NCBI GenBank assembly: GCA_035939615.1
Contig: DASZFP010000076.1
Coordinates: 1 to 15,828, forward strand
Origin: VBCK01 sp035939615
Lineage (GTDB): Bacteria > Pseudomonadota > Gammaproteobacteria > Burkholderiales > Burkholderiaceae_F
Length of the DNA stretch: 15,828 nt
Direction of reading: 5' to 3'
Under the pieces are notes generated by a model. That model saw only the letters and a program-made list of their open reading frames with translations. It made no database searches and was not told the origin of the DNA. The translations under genes were made by a program, and so were the position numbers. Below are positions 5,569-12,434 of the stretch, in pieces (position 1 is the first letter of the stretch; every line of letters begins with the position of its first letter).

Positions 5569-6540
5569 TCAGCGGCTCGTGCGGCGACCGGCCAGGCAGA
5601 CCCAGTCGCCGTCGGTGCCCCACACCGACAGGCGCACGCGCGCATCGACCGCGCGATAGGCAGCCGCCAGCGCGTCGGCCTGGCGCGCCAGCACGCCCGC
5701 CAGCACGATGGTTCCCCGTTCGGCCAGGTGGTCGACCAGGGCCGGCGCCAGCAGTATCAGCGGATTGGCCAGGATGTTGGCGATCACGACATCGAATCCC
5801 GCGCTCGAGCCTTCGGCAGGCAGCAGACCGGGTGCAGTGTAATCGGCCCGCACACCGTTGCGGCGCGAGTTGTCCCGCGCCGCCTGCAGCGCCAGCGGAT
5901 CGATGTCCACGCCGACCACCTGGCGCGCCCCGAGCTTGGCGGCGGCGATCGCCAGGATGCCGGAGCCGCAGCCGTAGTCGAGCACACGGGCGCCCGGCGA
6001 CAGGCAGTCCTGCAGCCAACGCAGGCACAGTTGCGTGCTCGGATGGGTGCCGGTGCCGAACGCCATCCCGGGGTCCAGCCGCAGGTTAAGGGCCGACGGA
6101 TCGGGCGGATCGGTCCACGTGGGCACGACCCACAGGCGCCCGATCTGCAGCGGGGCGAACTGTTCGCGGCTCGATCGGACCCAGTCCTGCGGGGCAATGC
6201 GCCGCACCGCCTGCACCGCCGCCGGTTCGCGTTCGAGCCGACGGGCCGCCAGCGACAGCACGGGGCCCACCGCCTGATCGGGTCCGAGCAGCACCCGCAG
6301 GCGGTTGCGCGGCCACAGGCGCGGCGTCGCATCCGCCGGTTCGGCGTATACGGGCTGCTCGCAACCGGATTGAGCGTCGGCGTCTTCCACGCTGACCGAC
6401 AGCGCACCGGCCTGCAGCAGCGCATCGGACCAGTCCTGCGCGCATCGCGCGTCGGCCAGCAGCTCGAACTCGGTCAGATCCGCCGAGGGCTCGTGCCCGT
6501 CAGGATCGGGGGGCGTGGATGGCGGCCAGGCGCTTTTCAA
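5569..6540 (-). CDS. prmA: Ribosomal protein L11 methyltransferase
   Basis: PrmA trimethylates lysines and the N-terminus of ribosomal protein L11 using S-adenosylmethionine. The sequence shows the PrmA-specific loop LDPGMAFGTGTHPST (155-169), the SAM-binding motif VLDYGCGSGILAIAA (186-200), the acidic VGVDIDPLAL (209-218), and the catalytic-site motif ANILANPL (254-261). Numbering assumes TTG at 6540, the longest frame, which gives 323 residues and overlaps the end of accC by 41 bases. There is no ATG near the expected N-terminus: homologues begin around LTEFELLADAR, where the in-frame codon is CTG (6475-6477). The true start is therefore non-ATG and unresolved; the first about 21 residues (MKSAWPPSTPPDPDGHEPS) may not be translated. 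Operon position between accC and the DUF3426 gene fits the usual betaproteobacterial arrangement. Confidence 0.93.
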   Translation of the reverse strand: MKSAWPPSTPPDPDGHEPSADLTEFELLADARCAQDWSDALLQAGALSVSVEDADAQSGCEQPVYAEPADATPRLWPRNRLRVLLGPDQAVGPVLSLAARRLEREPAAVQAVRRIAPQDWVRSSREQFAPLQIGRLWVVPTWTDPPDPSALNLRLDPGMAFGTGTHPSTQLCLRWLQDCLSPGARVLDYGCGSGILAIAAAKLGARQVVGVDIDPLALQAARDNSRRNGVRADYTAPGLLPAEGSSAGFDVVIANILANPLILLAPALVDHLAERGTIVLAGVLARQADALAAAYRAVDARVRLSVWGTDGDWVCLAGRRTSR

Positions 6541-7858
6541 GGTAGTGGATGCTGGTGCCGCCCTGGATGAACTTCTCGTCGAGCATCAGCTCGCGGTGCA
6601 GCGCAATGTTGGACTGGATGCCCTCGACCACCATCTCGGACAGCGCGATCCGCATGCGGGCGATGGCCTGGCCGCGGCTGTCGCCATAGCAGATCACCTT
6701 GCCGATGAGCGAATCATAGTGCGGCGGGACGAAGTAGCCGGCGTAGGCGTGCGAGTCGACGCGCACGCCGGGGCCGCCCGGCGCGTGCCAGGCCGTGATG
6801 CGCCCCGGGCTGGGGGTGAACTTGAAAGGATCCTCGGCGTTGATCCGGCACTCGATCGCGTGTCCGCGCACCACGATGTCGCGTTGCCGCAGTGTCAGCT
6901 TCTGTCCGGCGGCGATCCGGATCTGCTGCTGAACGATGTCCACGCCGGTCACCATCTCGGTGACCGGGTGCTCGACCTGCACCCGCGTGTTCATCTCGAT
7001 GAAGTAGAACTCGCCCTCCTCGAACAGGAACTCGAACGTGCCGGCGCCGCGGTAATCGATCTTGCGGCAGGCCTCGGCGCAGCGCTCGCCGATGCGCTCG
7101 ATCAGCCGGCGCGCGATCCCGGGTGCGGGCGCCTCCTCCAGCACCTTCTGGTGGCGACGCTGCATCGAGCAGTCGCGGTCGCCCAGCCAGACGGCGTTGC
7201 GGCTCTGATCCGACAGCACCTGGATCTCGACGTGGCGCGGGTTCTCGAGAAACTTCTCCAGGTACACGGCCGGGTTGCCGAACGCCGCGGCCGCCTCCTG
7301 GCGCGTCATCGCCACCGCGCTCAACAGCGCCGCCTCGGTGTGCACCGGCCGCATTCCGCGGCCGCCGCCGCCGCCGGCCGCCTTGACGATGACCGGGTAG
7401 CCCACCGCTCGTGCGACCTTGACGATCTCGCGCGGCTCCTCCGTCAGCGGCCCCTCCGATCCGGGCACGGTCGGCACGCCGGCCTCGGCCATCGCCCGCT
7501 TGGCTGAGATCTTGTCGCCCATCAGCCGGATCGACTCGGGCCGCGGACCGATGAACACGAATCCGCTGCGTTCGCATCGCTCCGCAAAATCAGCGTTCTC
7601 CGACAGGAATCCGTAGCCCGGGTGGATCGCTTCGGCGTCGGTGACCTCGGCCGCGCTGATGATGGCCGGCACGTTCAGGTAGCTGTCCTTCGACGGCGCA
7701 GGCCCGATGCAGACCGATTCGTCGGCCAGCTTCACGTACTTGGCGTCGGTGTCGGCCTCCGAGTGCACGACCACCGTGCGGATGCCCAGTTCGCGGCAGG
7801 CCCGCTGGATGCGCAGCGCAATCTCGCCGCGGTTGGCGATCAGGATCTTTCCGAACAT
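6500..7858 (-). CDS. accC: Biotin carboxylase subunit of acetyl-CoA carboxylase
   Basis: AccC carboxylates the biotin carried by AccB with bicarbonate and ATP, the first half-reaction of malonyl-CoA synthesis for fatty acids. The 452-residue protein has normal family length. It opens with MFGKILIANRGEIALRI, has the ATP-grasp glycine loop AAGGGGGRGMR (160-170), and the active-site segment FIEMNTRVQVEHPVTE (286-301) with Glu288, Asn290, Arg292, Gln294 and Glu296; Arg338 (ECRIN) is also present. These residues fall at the same numbers as in E. coli AccC. The ATG at 7858 is eight bases after the accB stop with no clear ribosome-binding site, so translation is probably coupled to accB. It overlaps the proposed prmA start downstream. 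Confidence 0.98.
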   Translation of the reverse strand: MFGKILIANRGEIALRIQRACRELGIRTVVVHSEADTDAKYVKLADESVCIGPAPSKDSYLNVPAIISAAEVTDAEAIHPGYGFLSENADFAERCERSGFVFIGPRPESIRLMGDKISAKRAMAEAGVPTVPGSEGPLTEEPREIVKVARAVGYPVIVKAAGGGGGRGMRPVHTEAALLSAVAMTRQEAAAAFGNPAVYLEKFLENPRHVEIQVLSDQSRNAVWLGDRDCSMQRRHQKVLEEAPAPGIARRLIERIGERCAEACRKIDYRGAGTFEFLFEEGEFYFIEMNTRVQVEHPVTEMVTGVDIVQQQIRIAAGQKLTLRQRDIVVRGHAIECRINAEDPFKFTPSPGRITAWHAPGGPGVRVDSHAYAGYFVPPHYDSLIGKVICYGDSRGQAIARMRIALSEMVVEGIQSNIALHRELMLDEKFIQGGTSIHYLEKRLAAIHAPRS

Positions 7859-7866
7859 CGGCCCGG

Positions 7867-8322
7867 CTAGACGATCACGAACAGGACCTGGCCGTATTCG
7901 ACGGCCTGGCCGTTTTCGACCAGGATCTCCTTGATCGTCCCGGCCACCTCCGCCTCGATCTCGTTCAGAAGCTTCATGGCCTCGATGATGCACAGCGTGT
8001 CGCCGGGCTTGACGGCCTGGCCGAGCTCGACGAAGGGTTTGGCCTCCGGCCCCGGCGAGCGGTAGAAGGTTCCCACCATCGGTGACTTCACCTCGAGCCC
8101 TTTGGGCTCGTCCAGCACCGCCCCGCCGCCGCCGGCGGCCGCGCCCGACGGCGCCGGTACGGCCAGCGCCCCGCTCGCCGGCGCAAAGGCGGTCGTGGCG
8201 GGTCCCTGCGCGCCGGGCTGCTTGACGATGCGCACCTTGTCCTCGCCCTCGGTCACTTCCAGTTCGGCGATGCCGGACTCGGCCACCAGGTCGATCAGCG
8301 TCTTGAGCTTGCGCAGGTCCAT
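7867..8322 (-). CDS. accB: Biotin carboxyl carrier protein of acetyl-CoA carboxylase
   Basis: AccB carries the biotin that shuttles CO2 from AccC to the carboxyltransferase AccAD. The 151-residue protein has the conserved N-terminal helix region MDLRKLKTLIDLVAESGIAE, an Ala/Pro/Gly-rich linker (about 38-70), and a C-terminal biotinyl domain starting at VKSPMVGTFYRSP. Biotinylation is expected at Lys117 in CIIEAMKLLNEI, the hallmark EAMK motif. The thumb region SPGPEAKPFVELGQ (89-102), typical of bacterial AccB, is present. The ATG at 8322 matches the family start; no strong ribosome-binding site is seen. It lies 34 bases after the aroQ stop and 8 bases before accC. Confidence 0.98.
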   Translation of the reverse strand: MDLRKLKTLIDLVAESGIAELEVTEGEDKVRIVKQPGAQGPATTAFAPASGALAVPAPSGAAAGGGGAVLDEPKGLEVKSPMVGTFYRSPGPEAKPFVELGQAVKPGDTLCIIEAMKLLNEIEAEVAGTIKEILVENGQAVEYGQVLFVIV

Positions 8323-8356
8323 CGTTCGGTGGCTTCTCGGTTGCGACACGGCCGGC

Positions 8357-8818
8357 TCAGGCGCCGGCGCCCGCAGGCGGCGCGCTGTAGGTGGCGGCGA
8401 ATTCCAGTGCCAGCCGGTAGCCGGTGGTGCCCAGGCCGGCGATGGCACCGACCGCCAGGTCCGACAGCAGCGAGCGGTGACGGAAGCGCTCGCGCCGGTA
8501 CACGTTGGAGATGTGCACCTCGACGAACGCGATGGCCACCGCCGCCAGCGCATCGCGCAACGCCACGCTCGTGTGGGTGAAGGCCCCGGCGTTGATGATG
8601 ATGAAGTCGGTGCCGTCGGTGCGCGCCGCGTGCACCCGATCGATCAGCGCCCCCTCGTGGTTGCTCTGAAACGCCTGCACCGTCAGCCCCAGTTGCGCGG
8701 CGCGCTGCGCCAGTTCGCGCTCGACGTCCGCCAGCGTGCTGCGGCCGTACACCGCCGGCTCGCGGGTGCCGAGCAGGTTCAGATTCGGTCCATTGATAAC
8801 AAGGATCGAGCGTGCCAC
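8357..8818 (-). CDS. aroQ: Type II 3-dehydroquinate dehydratase
   Basis: AroQ converts 3-dehydroquinate to 3-dehydroshikimate, the third step of the shikimate pathway. The 153-residue length is normal for the type II enzyme. Motifs in order are INGPNLNLLGTREPAVYG (8-25) with Arg19 and catalytic Tyr24, FQSNHEGALID (50-60), IINAGAFTHTSVALRDAL (74-91), and VEVHISNVYRRERFRHRS (99-116) with catalytic His102. The start codon is GTG at 8818, positioned as expected for the family (xARSILVINGPN); it has no clear Shine-Dalgarno sequence. It is first in the probable operon aroQ-accB-accC-prmA-DUF3426, a linkage of aroQ and accBC common in proteobacteria, and a promoter-like sequence with a palindrome lies about 75-105 bases upstream. 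Confidence 0.96.
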   Translation of the reverse strand: MARSILVINGPNLNLLGTREPAVYGRSTLADVERELAQRAAQLGLTVQAFQSNHEGALIDRVHAARTDGTDFIIINAGAFTHTSVALRDALAAVAIAFVEVHISNVYRRERFRHRSLLSDLAVGAIAGLGTTGYRLALEFAATYSAPPAGAGA

Positions 8819-8890
8819 CTGGGGGATCGCAACGCCGCGGCTGCCGCGATCGTGCGAGCATGCACGAAGATAGGCAGCAGAAGGCGTCAG

Positions 8891-8918
8891 TTATTAGTAT
8901 GAAGCGGCGAATTGTCTA
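8891..8918 (-). promoter_or_regulatory. Candidate promoter of the aroQ-accB-accC operon
   Basis: On the minus strand TAGACA at 8918-8913 (5 of 6 to TTGACA) is followed after 16 bases by TAATAA at 8896-8891 (3 of 6 to TATAAT, but in a locally AT-rich segment ATACTAATAA). It lies in the 142-base gap between the thioredoxin-like gene and aroQ, the only AT-rich patch there, and points at aroQ. The -10 match is poor; other nearby hexamers (CATACT, TACTAA) are possible. Confidence 0.4.
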
Positions 8919-8926
8919 CAATTCGC
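8907..8926. promoter_or_regulatory. Perfect palindrome overlapping the aroQ-acc promoter (candidate operator)
   Basis: GCGAATTGT (8907-8915), a two-base centre CT, and ACAATTCGC (8918-8926) form a perfect inverted repeat with nine-base arms. The core TTGTCTACAA fits the FadR-type GntR operator pattern (GT-M-K-AC with flanking pyrimidine/purine). The element overlaps the proposed -35 box, the position expected for a repressor. No regulator gene is in the window, so the binding protein is unknown. Confidence 0.6.
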
Positions 8927-8938
8927 CCGGACTTGTCC

Positions 8939-8958
8939 AGCGGCCGGCCGGCCCCGCT
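8939..8958 (-). terminator. GC-rich hairpin just after the thioredoxin-like gene
   Basis: AGCGG (8939-8943) is complementary to CCGCT (8954-8958) around a self-complementary GGCC-rich centre, starting three bases beyond the TAG stop of the thioredoxin-like gene. No T-run follows, so it is at best a weak or Rho-assisted end of that transcript. Confidence 0.25.
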
Positions 8959-8960
8959 CC

Positions 8961-9518
8961 CTAGGGACTGCCGTACTGCGCCATCCAGTGGCGCAACTGG
9001 GGAGCCTCGATCCGTCCGGAGTGTTCCTCCACCAGGCGCCCGTCCGGGGAGATCAGCGCAGTATAGGGCAGCACCGCCTCGGTGTTGCCCAGCCGCTGCG
9101 CCAGCCCCATGCCGTCGAAACCGGCCACCAGCAGTGGAAAGCGCAGCCCGTGCTGGGTGCGAAATGCGCGCACCTTGTCGGCCTCATCGACGCCGATGCC
9201 GATCACGGCCACGTTGCGGGCCTGGGACTGGTCGGCCAGCCGCTGCAACTCGGGCATCTCCTCCACGCACGGCGTGCACCAGGTGGCCCAGAAGTTCACG
9301 ATCAGTAGCTTGCCCTGCCAGGTCTTCAACGGCCGCTGCACGCCGTCGGCGTCGGGCAGGGTCAGCGCGAAGAAAGCCAGCGCGGCCGCATCGGCGCCCT
9401 GCCGCGCCGGCGCTCGACGCCAGCTCCACAGAGCGCCCCCGGCCAGCCCGAAGGCGACGCCCAGGCCGACCGCCATCGCAACGGCGCGCCGCGGCGTGAC
9501 GGATTTGGGCTCGCTCAT
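8961..9518 (-). CDS. TlpA/ResA-like membrane-anchored thiol-disulfide oxidoreductase
   Basis: The 185-residue protein has an N-terminal membrane anchor (about residues 12-32, AVAMAVGLGVAFGLAGGALW) preceded by a positively charged stretch, predicting a periplasm-facing thioredoxin domain. That domain has the redox motif W80-C81-T82-P83-C84 inside IVNFWATWCTPCVEEMPEL and the cis-proline region AVLPYTALISPDGR (Pro151). These are typical of TlpA/ResA/CcmG proteins that reduce disulfides, for example in cytochrome c maturation or copper-site assembly; no client can be assigned from context. The ATG at 9518 lies 20 bases after the stop of the upstream hypothetical gene, so the two probably share a transcript. 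The downstream aroQ has its own candidate promoter, though read-through is possible. A gene symbol is withheld because TlpA, ResA and related groups are not distinguishable here. Confidence 0.9.
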   Translation of the reverse strand: MSEPKSVTPRRAVAMAVGLGVAFGLAGGALWSWRRAPARQGADAAALAFFALTLPDADGVQRPLKTWQGKLLIVNFWATWCTPCVEEMPELQRLADQSQARNVAVIGIGVDEADKVRAFRTQHGLRFPLLVAGFDGMGLAQRLGNTEAVLPYTALISPDGRLVEEHSGRIEAPQLRHWMAQYGSP

Positions 9519-9538
9519 GGCGCTCGACCCAACCGGGC

Positions 9539-10231
9539 TCAGTCGTCGCGGCCGGCGCTGCCGGCGGGCTCGCCGCTCTCGGCCAGCAGCCGCTCGAGCA
9601 TGCTGACGGTGGCCCGCCCGGAGCGCTCCACCGGGTGCAATTGCGGATCTTTCGGCCGTCCCGAGGGTGCCACCCGCAGCGCCACCGGGTCCATCACGCT
9701 GAGCGTGACGCCCACGTTGCCGTCGATCGGGCTGCCGCGCGGAGCCGGCACCACGAACTCGAGAACCTCCTGCGTGGTTTCGGCGTTGGGGCCGGCCTCG
9801 CGCACGTCGAAGGACTGCGACGCGTTCAGCAGGAAGATCTCCACGTCCTTGGCGCTGTCGGCATACAGGTTCAGGTGGATGCCCGAATGGCCGGTCGCAG
9901 TGCCGTTCAGCACGGCGCCCACCAGGTGCGGGTCGAACTCCAGCAGCCGCCGCATCCAGTGCAGCGCCAGGCGTCGCAGCGCCGCCAGCTGGGCCGGCTG
10001 CCGGTCGGCCGCGAACAGCCGCAGGTAGCGCCTCAGTTCCGACTCGACCAGCACGTTGTCGGGCATCGCACCGCCGACCCCGGACGCATCGCCGAGCACT
10101 TCGCGCACGGCCCGGCGCTTGGCGGTGGCGTAGTCGCATCCTTCTTCGGCGATCCAGCGCGCCGCTGCCGCGGCGATCGCCGTCCTCAGGTCGTCACCGC
10201 GCCCCGCATTTCGGACCGGATTCTGGGTCAT
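9539..10231 (-). CDS. Conserved hypothetical protein, possibly a degenerate nucleotidyltransferase-fold protein
   Basis: This 230-residue soluble protein has no domain I can name with certainty. The N-terminal half is helical and Ala/Arg/Leu-rich (DLRTAIAAAAARWIAEEGCDY). Residues 104-123, from VGAVLNGTA to SGIHLNLY, resemble the start of a minimal nucleotidyltransferase domain (GSxxxGT...SDIDLxL), followed by DSAKDVEIFLLNA. In catalytic members the two aspartates of SDIDL bind metal; here they read SGIHL, so such activity is unlikely. I recall proteins of this type between mpl and the thioredoxin-like gene in Burkholderiales, normally called hypothetical. It starts at ATG 10231, divergent from mpl, and lies 20 bases upstream of the thioredoxin-like gene. 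GC-rich composition and codon use fit its neighbours, arguing against recent transfer. Confidence 0.75.
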   Translation of the reverse strand: MTQNPVRNAGRGDDLRTAIAAAAARWIAEEGCDYATAKRRAVREVLGDASGVGGAMPDNVLVESELRRYLRLFAADRQPAQLAALRRLALHWMRRLLEFDPHLVGAVLNGTATGHSGIHLNLYADSAKDVEIFLLNASQSFDVREAGPNAETTQEVLEFVVPAPRGSPIDGNVGVTLSVMDPVALRVAPSGRPKDPQLHPVERSGRATVSMLERLLAESGEPAGSAGRDD

Positions 10232-10446
10232 GCCGCTGGCCTTGAAATGCTCCGGACAATGCTACATTCTCGCGGCGCAGCACGCTGGACGAAACGGTCT
10301 TCGCTGCGGCCGTCGGCCCAGCAGCCGGCCGCGGGCCGGATTTCGGTCCCTGATTGCGCGCCTTCGCTGAAGCCGGTTCGCCACCGGCGGCGCCGGCGCG
10401 TTATTTCCGAACTTTCGACGGCGCACGCCGACCTCAATGGCTCGTT
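10232..10446. promoter_or_regulatory. Divergent intergenic region driving mpl and the hypothetical gene
   Basis: The 215 bases separate two divergent genes and must hold promoters for both. On the plus strand TTGAAA (10242-10247, 5 of 6 to -35) and TACATT (10263-10268, 4 of 6 to -10) are 15 bases apart, slightly short; this would give mpl a leader of about 170 bases. CCGGCC (10325-10330) and GGCCGG (10334-10339) form a six-pair GC hairpin in that leader. No good promoter is seen for the minus-strand gene, and no clear Shine-Dalgarno sequence precedes mpl. Confidence 0.4.
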
Positions 10447-11853
10447 ATGCATCTGCACATACTCGGCATCGGTGGCACCTTCATGGGCGGGCTGGCCCAG
10501 CTCGCGAAGGTGACCGGGCACCGCGTGACCGGCTGCGACACCGCAGTGTATCCGCCGATGAGCGAGCAGCTGCGCCTGGCCGGAATCGACCCGATCGAGG
10601 GTTTTTCGGCCGATCAGGTCGGTCTGCGCCCCGACTGCTTCGTGGTCGGCAACGTGGTCACCCGCGGCAATGCGCTGATGGAGGCCATTTTGGACAGCGG
10701 CGCGCGCTTCGTCTCCGGGCCGCAGTGGCTTCATGAAAACGTGCTCGATGGACGCGATGTGCTGGCGGTGGCCGGAACGCACGGCAAGACGACCACTGCC
10801 TCGATGCTGGCCTGGATCCTGGAGCGCTCCGGCGCCGCGCCGGGCTTTCTGATCGGCGGGGTGCCCCTGGATTTCGGCACCTCGGCGCGCATCGGCGCCG
10901 GTCGCGCTTTCGTGATCGAGGCCGACGAGTACGACACGGCGTTTTTCGACAAGCGCAGCAAGTTCGTCCACTACTTCCCGCGCATCGCGGTGCTGAACAA
11001 CCTCGAGTTCGATCACGCCGACATCTTCCCCGACCTGGCCGCCATCGAGACGCAGTTCCATCACCTGATCCGATGCATTCGGGCCGGCGGCCGCCTGATC
11101 GTCAACGGCTCCGACCCGGCGCTGGCGCGCGTGCTGCAGCGGGGATGCTGGACCCCGGTGGAGCGGTTCGACGTGGCCGACGGCTGGCACGCAACGGCGG
11201 TCGAGGAAGCGGGCCAGCACGAGTTTGACGTGCACCTGGAAGCGACCGCCTACGGCCGGGCGCGGCTGGCCCTGGCCGGCGGGCACAACCGCAGCAACGC
11301 GCTGGCGGCACTGGCGGCCGCCTCGGCCGCGGCGGTGGCGCCGGCCGTGGCGATCGAGGCGCTGCAGACCTTCTCCGGCGTGCGGCGGCGGCTCGAGGTC
11401 GCCGGCACGGCCTTCGGCGTGACCGTGTACGACGATTTCGCGCACCACCCGAGCGCGATTGCGGCCACGCTGCAGGCGCTGCGGCGACGCCTGGCCGGCG
11501 CGCCGCGGCTGCTGGCGGTGTTCGAACCGCGCTCGAACACGATGCGGCTGGGCTCGATGCGGCAGGCGCTGCTCGACAGCCTGCAGCTGGCCGACAGCGT
11601 GTTCTGCTACGCGCCGCGCCAGGGGCGTCACGCGGTGGCCTGGGATGCCGCCGAGGCGCTGGCGGCGCTCAACGGCGCCACCGTGGCGGAGGATCTGGAC
11701 TCGTTGGCCGCGCAGGTGGCGCAGGCGGCCCGCACCGGCGATCACGTGGTCGTGATGAGCAACGGCGGCTTTGGCGGCATGCCATCGCGGATCCTGGCCG
11801 AACTGGCCCGGCGCGAGCGGTCGCCCGCGGTCGACCGCCGCGGATCGGGATGA
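10447..11853 (+). CDS. mpl: UDP-N-acetylmuramate:L-alanyl-gamma-D-glutamyl-meso-diaminopimelate ligase
   Basis: Mpl attaches the recycled murein tripeptide directly to UDP-MurNAc, bypassing three synthesis steps in peptidoglycan recycling. The 468-residue protein has a Mur-ligase layout: an N-terminal UDP-binding Rossmann region HLHILGIGGTFMGGLAQLA (2-20), the ATP P-loop AGTHGKTTTASML (109-121), EADEYDTAFFDKRSKFVHY (158-176) and NNLEFDHADIFPD (184-196), and in the C-terminal domain VYDDFAHHPSAI (327-338) plus FEPRSNTMRLG. The FDKRSKFVHY segment and the MHLHILGIGGTFMGG start separate Mpl from MurC. The ATG at 10447 is chosen because homologues start there, although the frame is open for 31 further codons upstream. 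Its TGA overlaps the next gene's ATG by four bases (ATGA), so the two are translationally coupled. Confidence 0.97.
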   Translation: MHLHILGIGGTFMGGLAQLAKVTGHRVTGCDTAVYPPMSEQLRLAGIDPIEGFSADQVGLRPDCFVVGNVVTRGNALMEAILDSGARFVSGPQWLHENVLDGRDVLAVAGTHGKTTTASMLAWILERSGAAPGFLIGGVPLDFGTSARIGAGRAFVIEADEYDTAFFDKRSKFVHYFPRIAVLNNLEFDHADIFPDLAAIETQFHHLIRCIRAGGRLIVNGSDPALARVLQRGCWTPVERFDVADGWHATAVEEAGQHEFDVHLEATAYGRARLALAGGHNRSNALAALAAASAAAVAPAVAIEALQTFSGVRRRLEVAGTAFGVTVYDDFAHHPSAIAATLQALRRRLAGAPRLLAVFEPRSNTMRLGSMRQALLDSLQLADSVFCYAPRQGRHAVAWDAAEALAALNGATVAEDLDSLAAQVAQAARTGDHVVVMSNGGFGGMPSRILAELARRERSPAVDRRGSG

Positions 11854-12422
11854 TCCTGTACCTGCACGGCTTTCGTTCATCGCCCCGCTCCAGGAAGGCG
11901 GAGCAGATCCGCGCCGCCCTGGTGGCGCGTGGGCGCGCCGGCGACTTCGTGTGCCCGCAGCTGCCGGCCTCGCCGCGCGCGGCCGCCAACGTGGCGCTGG
12001 CGGCGGCATCGCTCGAGGATCCGGCACGGCTGGCGCTGATCGGAAGCTCGCTCGGGGGCTACTACGCCACCTGGGTGGCCGAGCAGCTCGGCTGCCGGGC
12101 GGTGCTGCTCAATCCCGCGGTGGCCCCGGCCCGGGATCTGGCACCGCAACTGGGCCGCCATCCCGTGTTTTTTTCGGATCAAACGATCGAGCTGACGGTG
12201 GATCATCTGGCCGAGCTGCAGGCGGTTGATACGGTCCGGATCACGCGCCCGCAGCGCTACCTGCTGGTGGCTGCCACGGGCGATGAGGTGCTGGACTGGA
12301 CCGCGATGGTGACCAAGTACGCCGGCTGCCGACAGCGGGTGATCGAGGGCTCGGATCACGCCCTGTCGGATTTCGACCGCTACCTGGACCAGGTGCTGGA
12401 TTTTTGCGATGGATTGGACTGA
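11850..12422 (+). CDS. YqiA-like alpha/beta-hydrolase esterase
   Basis: The 190-residue protein is a compact alpha/beta hydrolase of the YqiA/YcfP (UPF0227) type. It begins with MILYLHGFRSSPRSRKA, where HGF forms the oxyanion region. The nucleophile elbow is Gly65-Ser-Ser67-Leu-Gly69 with Ser67 as nucleophile; Asp145 (ATGDEVLDW) and His170 (GSDHALSDF) complete the catalytic triad. E. coli YqiA hydrolyses short acyl esters in vitro, but the natural substrate is unknown. The start ATG at 11850 overlaps the mpl stop by four bases. The stop is 12 bases before the FabG-like gene, so it sits in the middle of a compact operon. Confidence 0.92.
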   Translation: MILYLHGFRSSPRSRKAEQIRAALVARGRAGDFVCPQLPASPRAAANVALAAASLEDPARLALIGSSLGGYYATWVAEQLGCRAVLLNPAVAPARDLAPQLGRHPVFFSDQTIELTVDHLAELQAVDTVRITRPQRYLLVAATGDEVLDWTAMVTKYAGCRQRVIEGSDHALSDFDRYLDQVLDFCDGLD

Positions 12423-12434
12423 CAAGGCGAAGCG

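Noticed and set aside
10228..12027. A very long open frame (599 codons) on the minus strand opposite mpl and the YqiA-like gene
   Set aside because: It lies entirely against well-identified genes, is Arg/His/Gln-rich with no recognisable motif, and is the usual antisense open frame created by GC-rich third codon positions.
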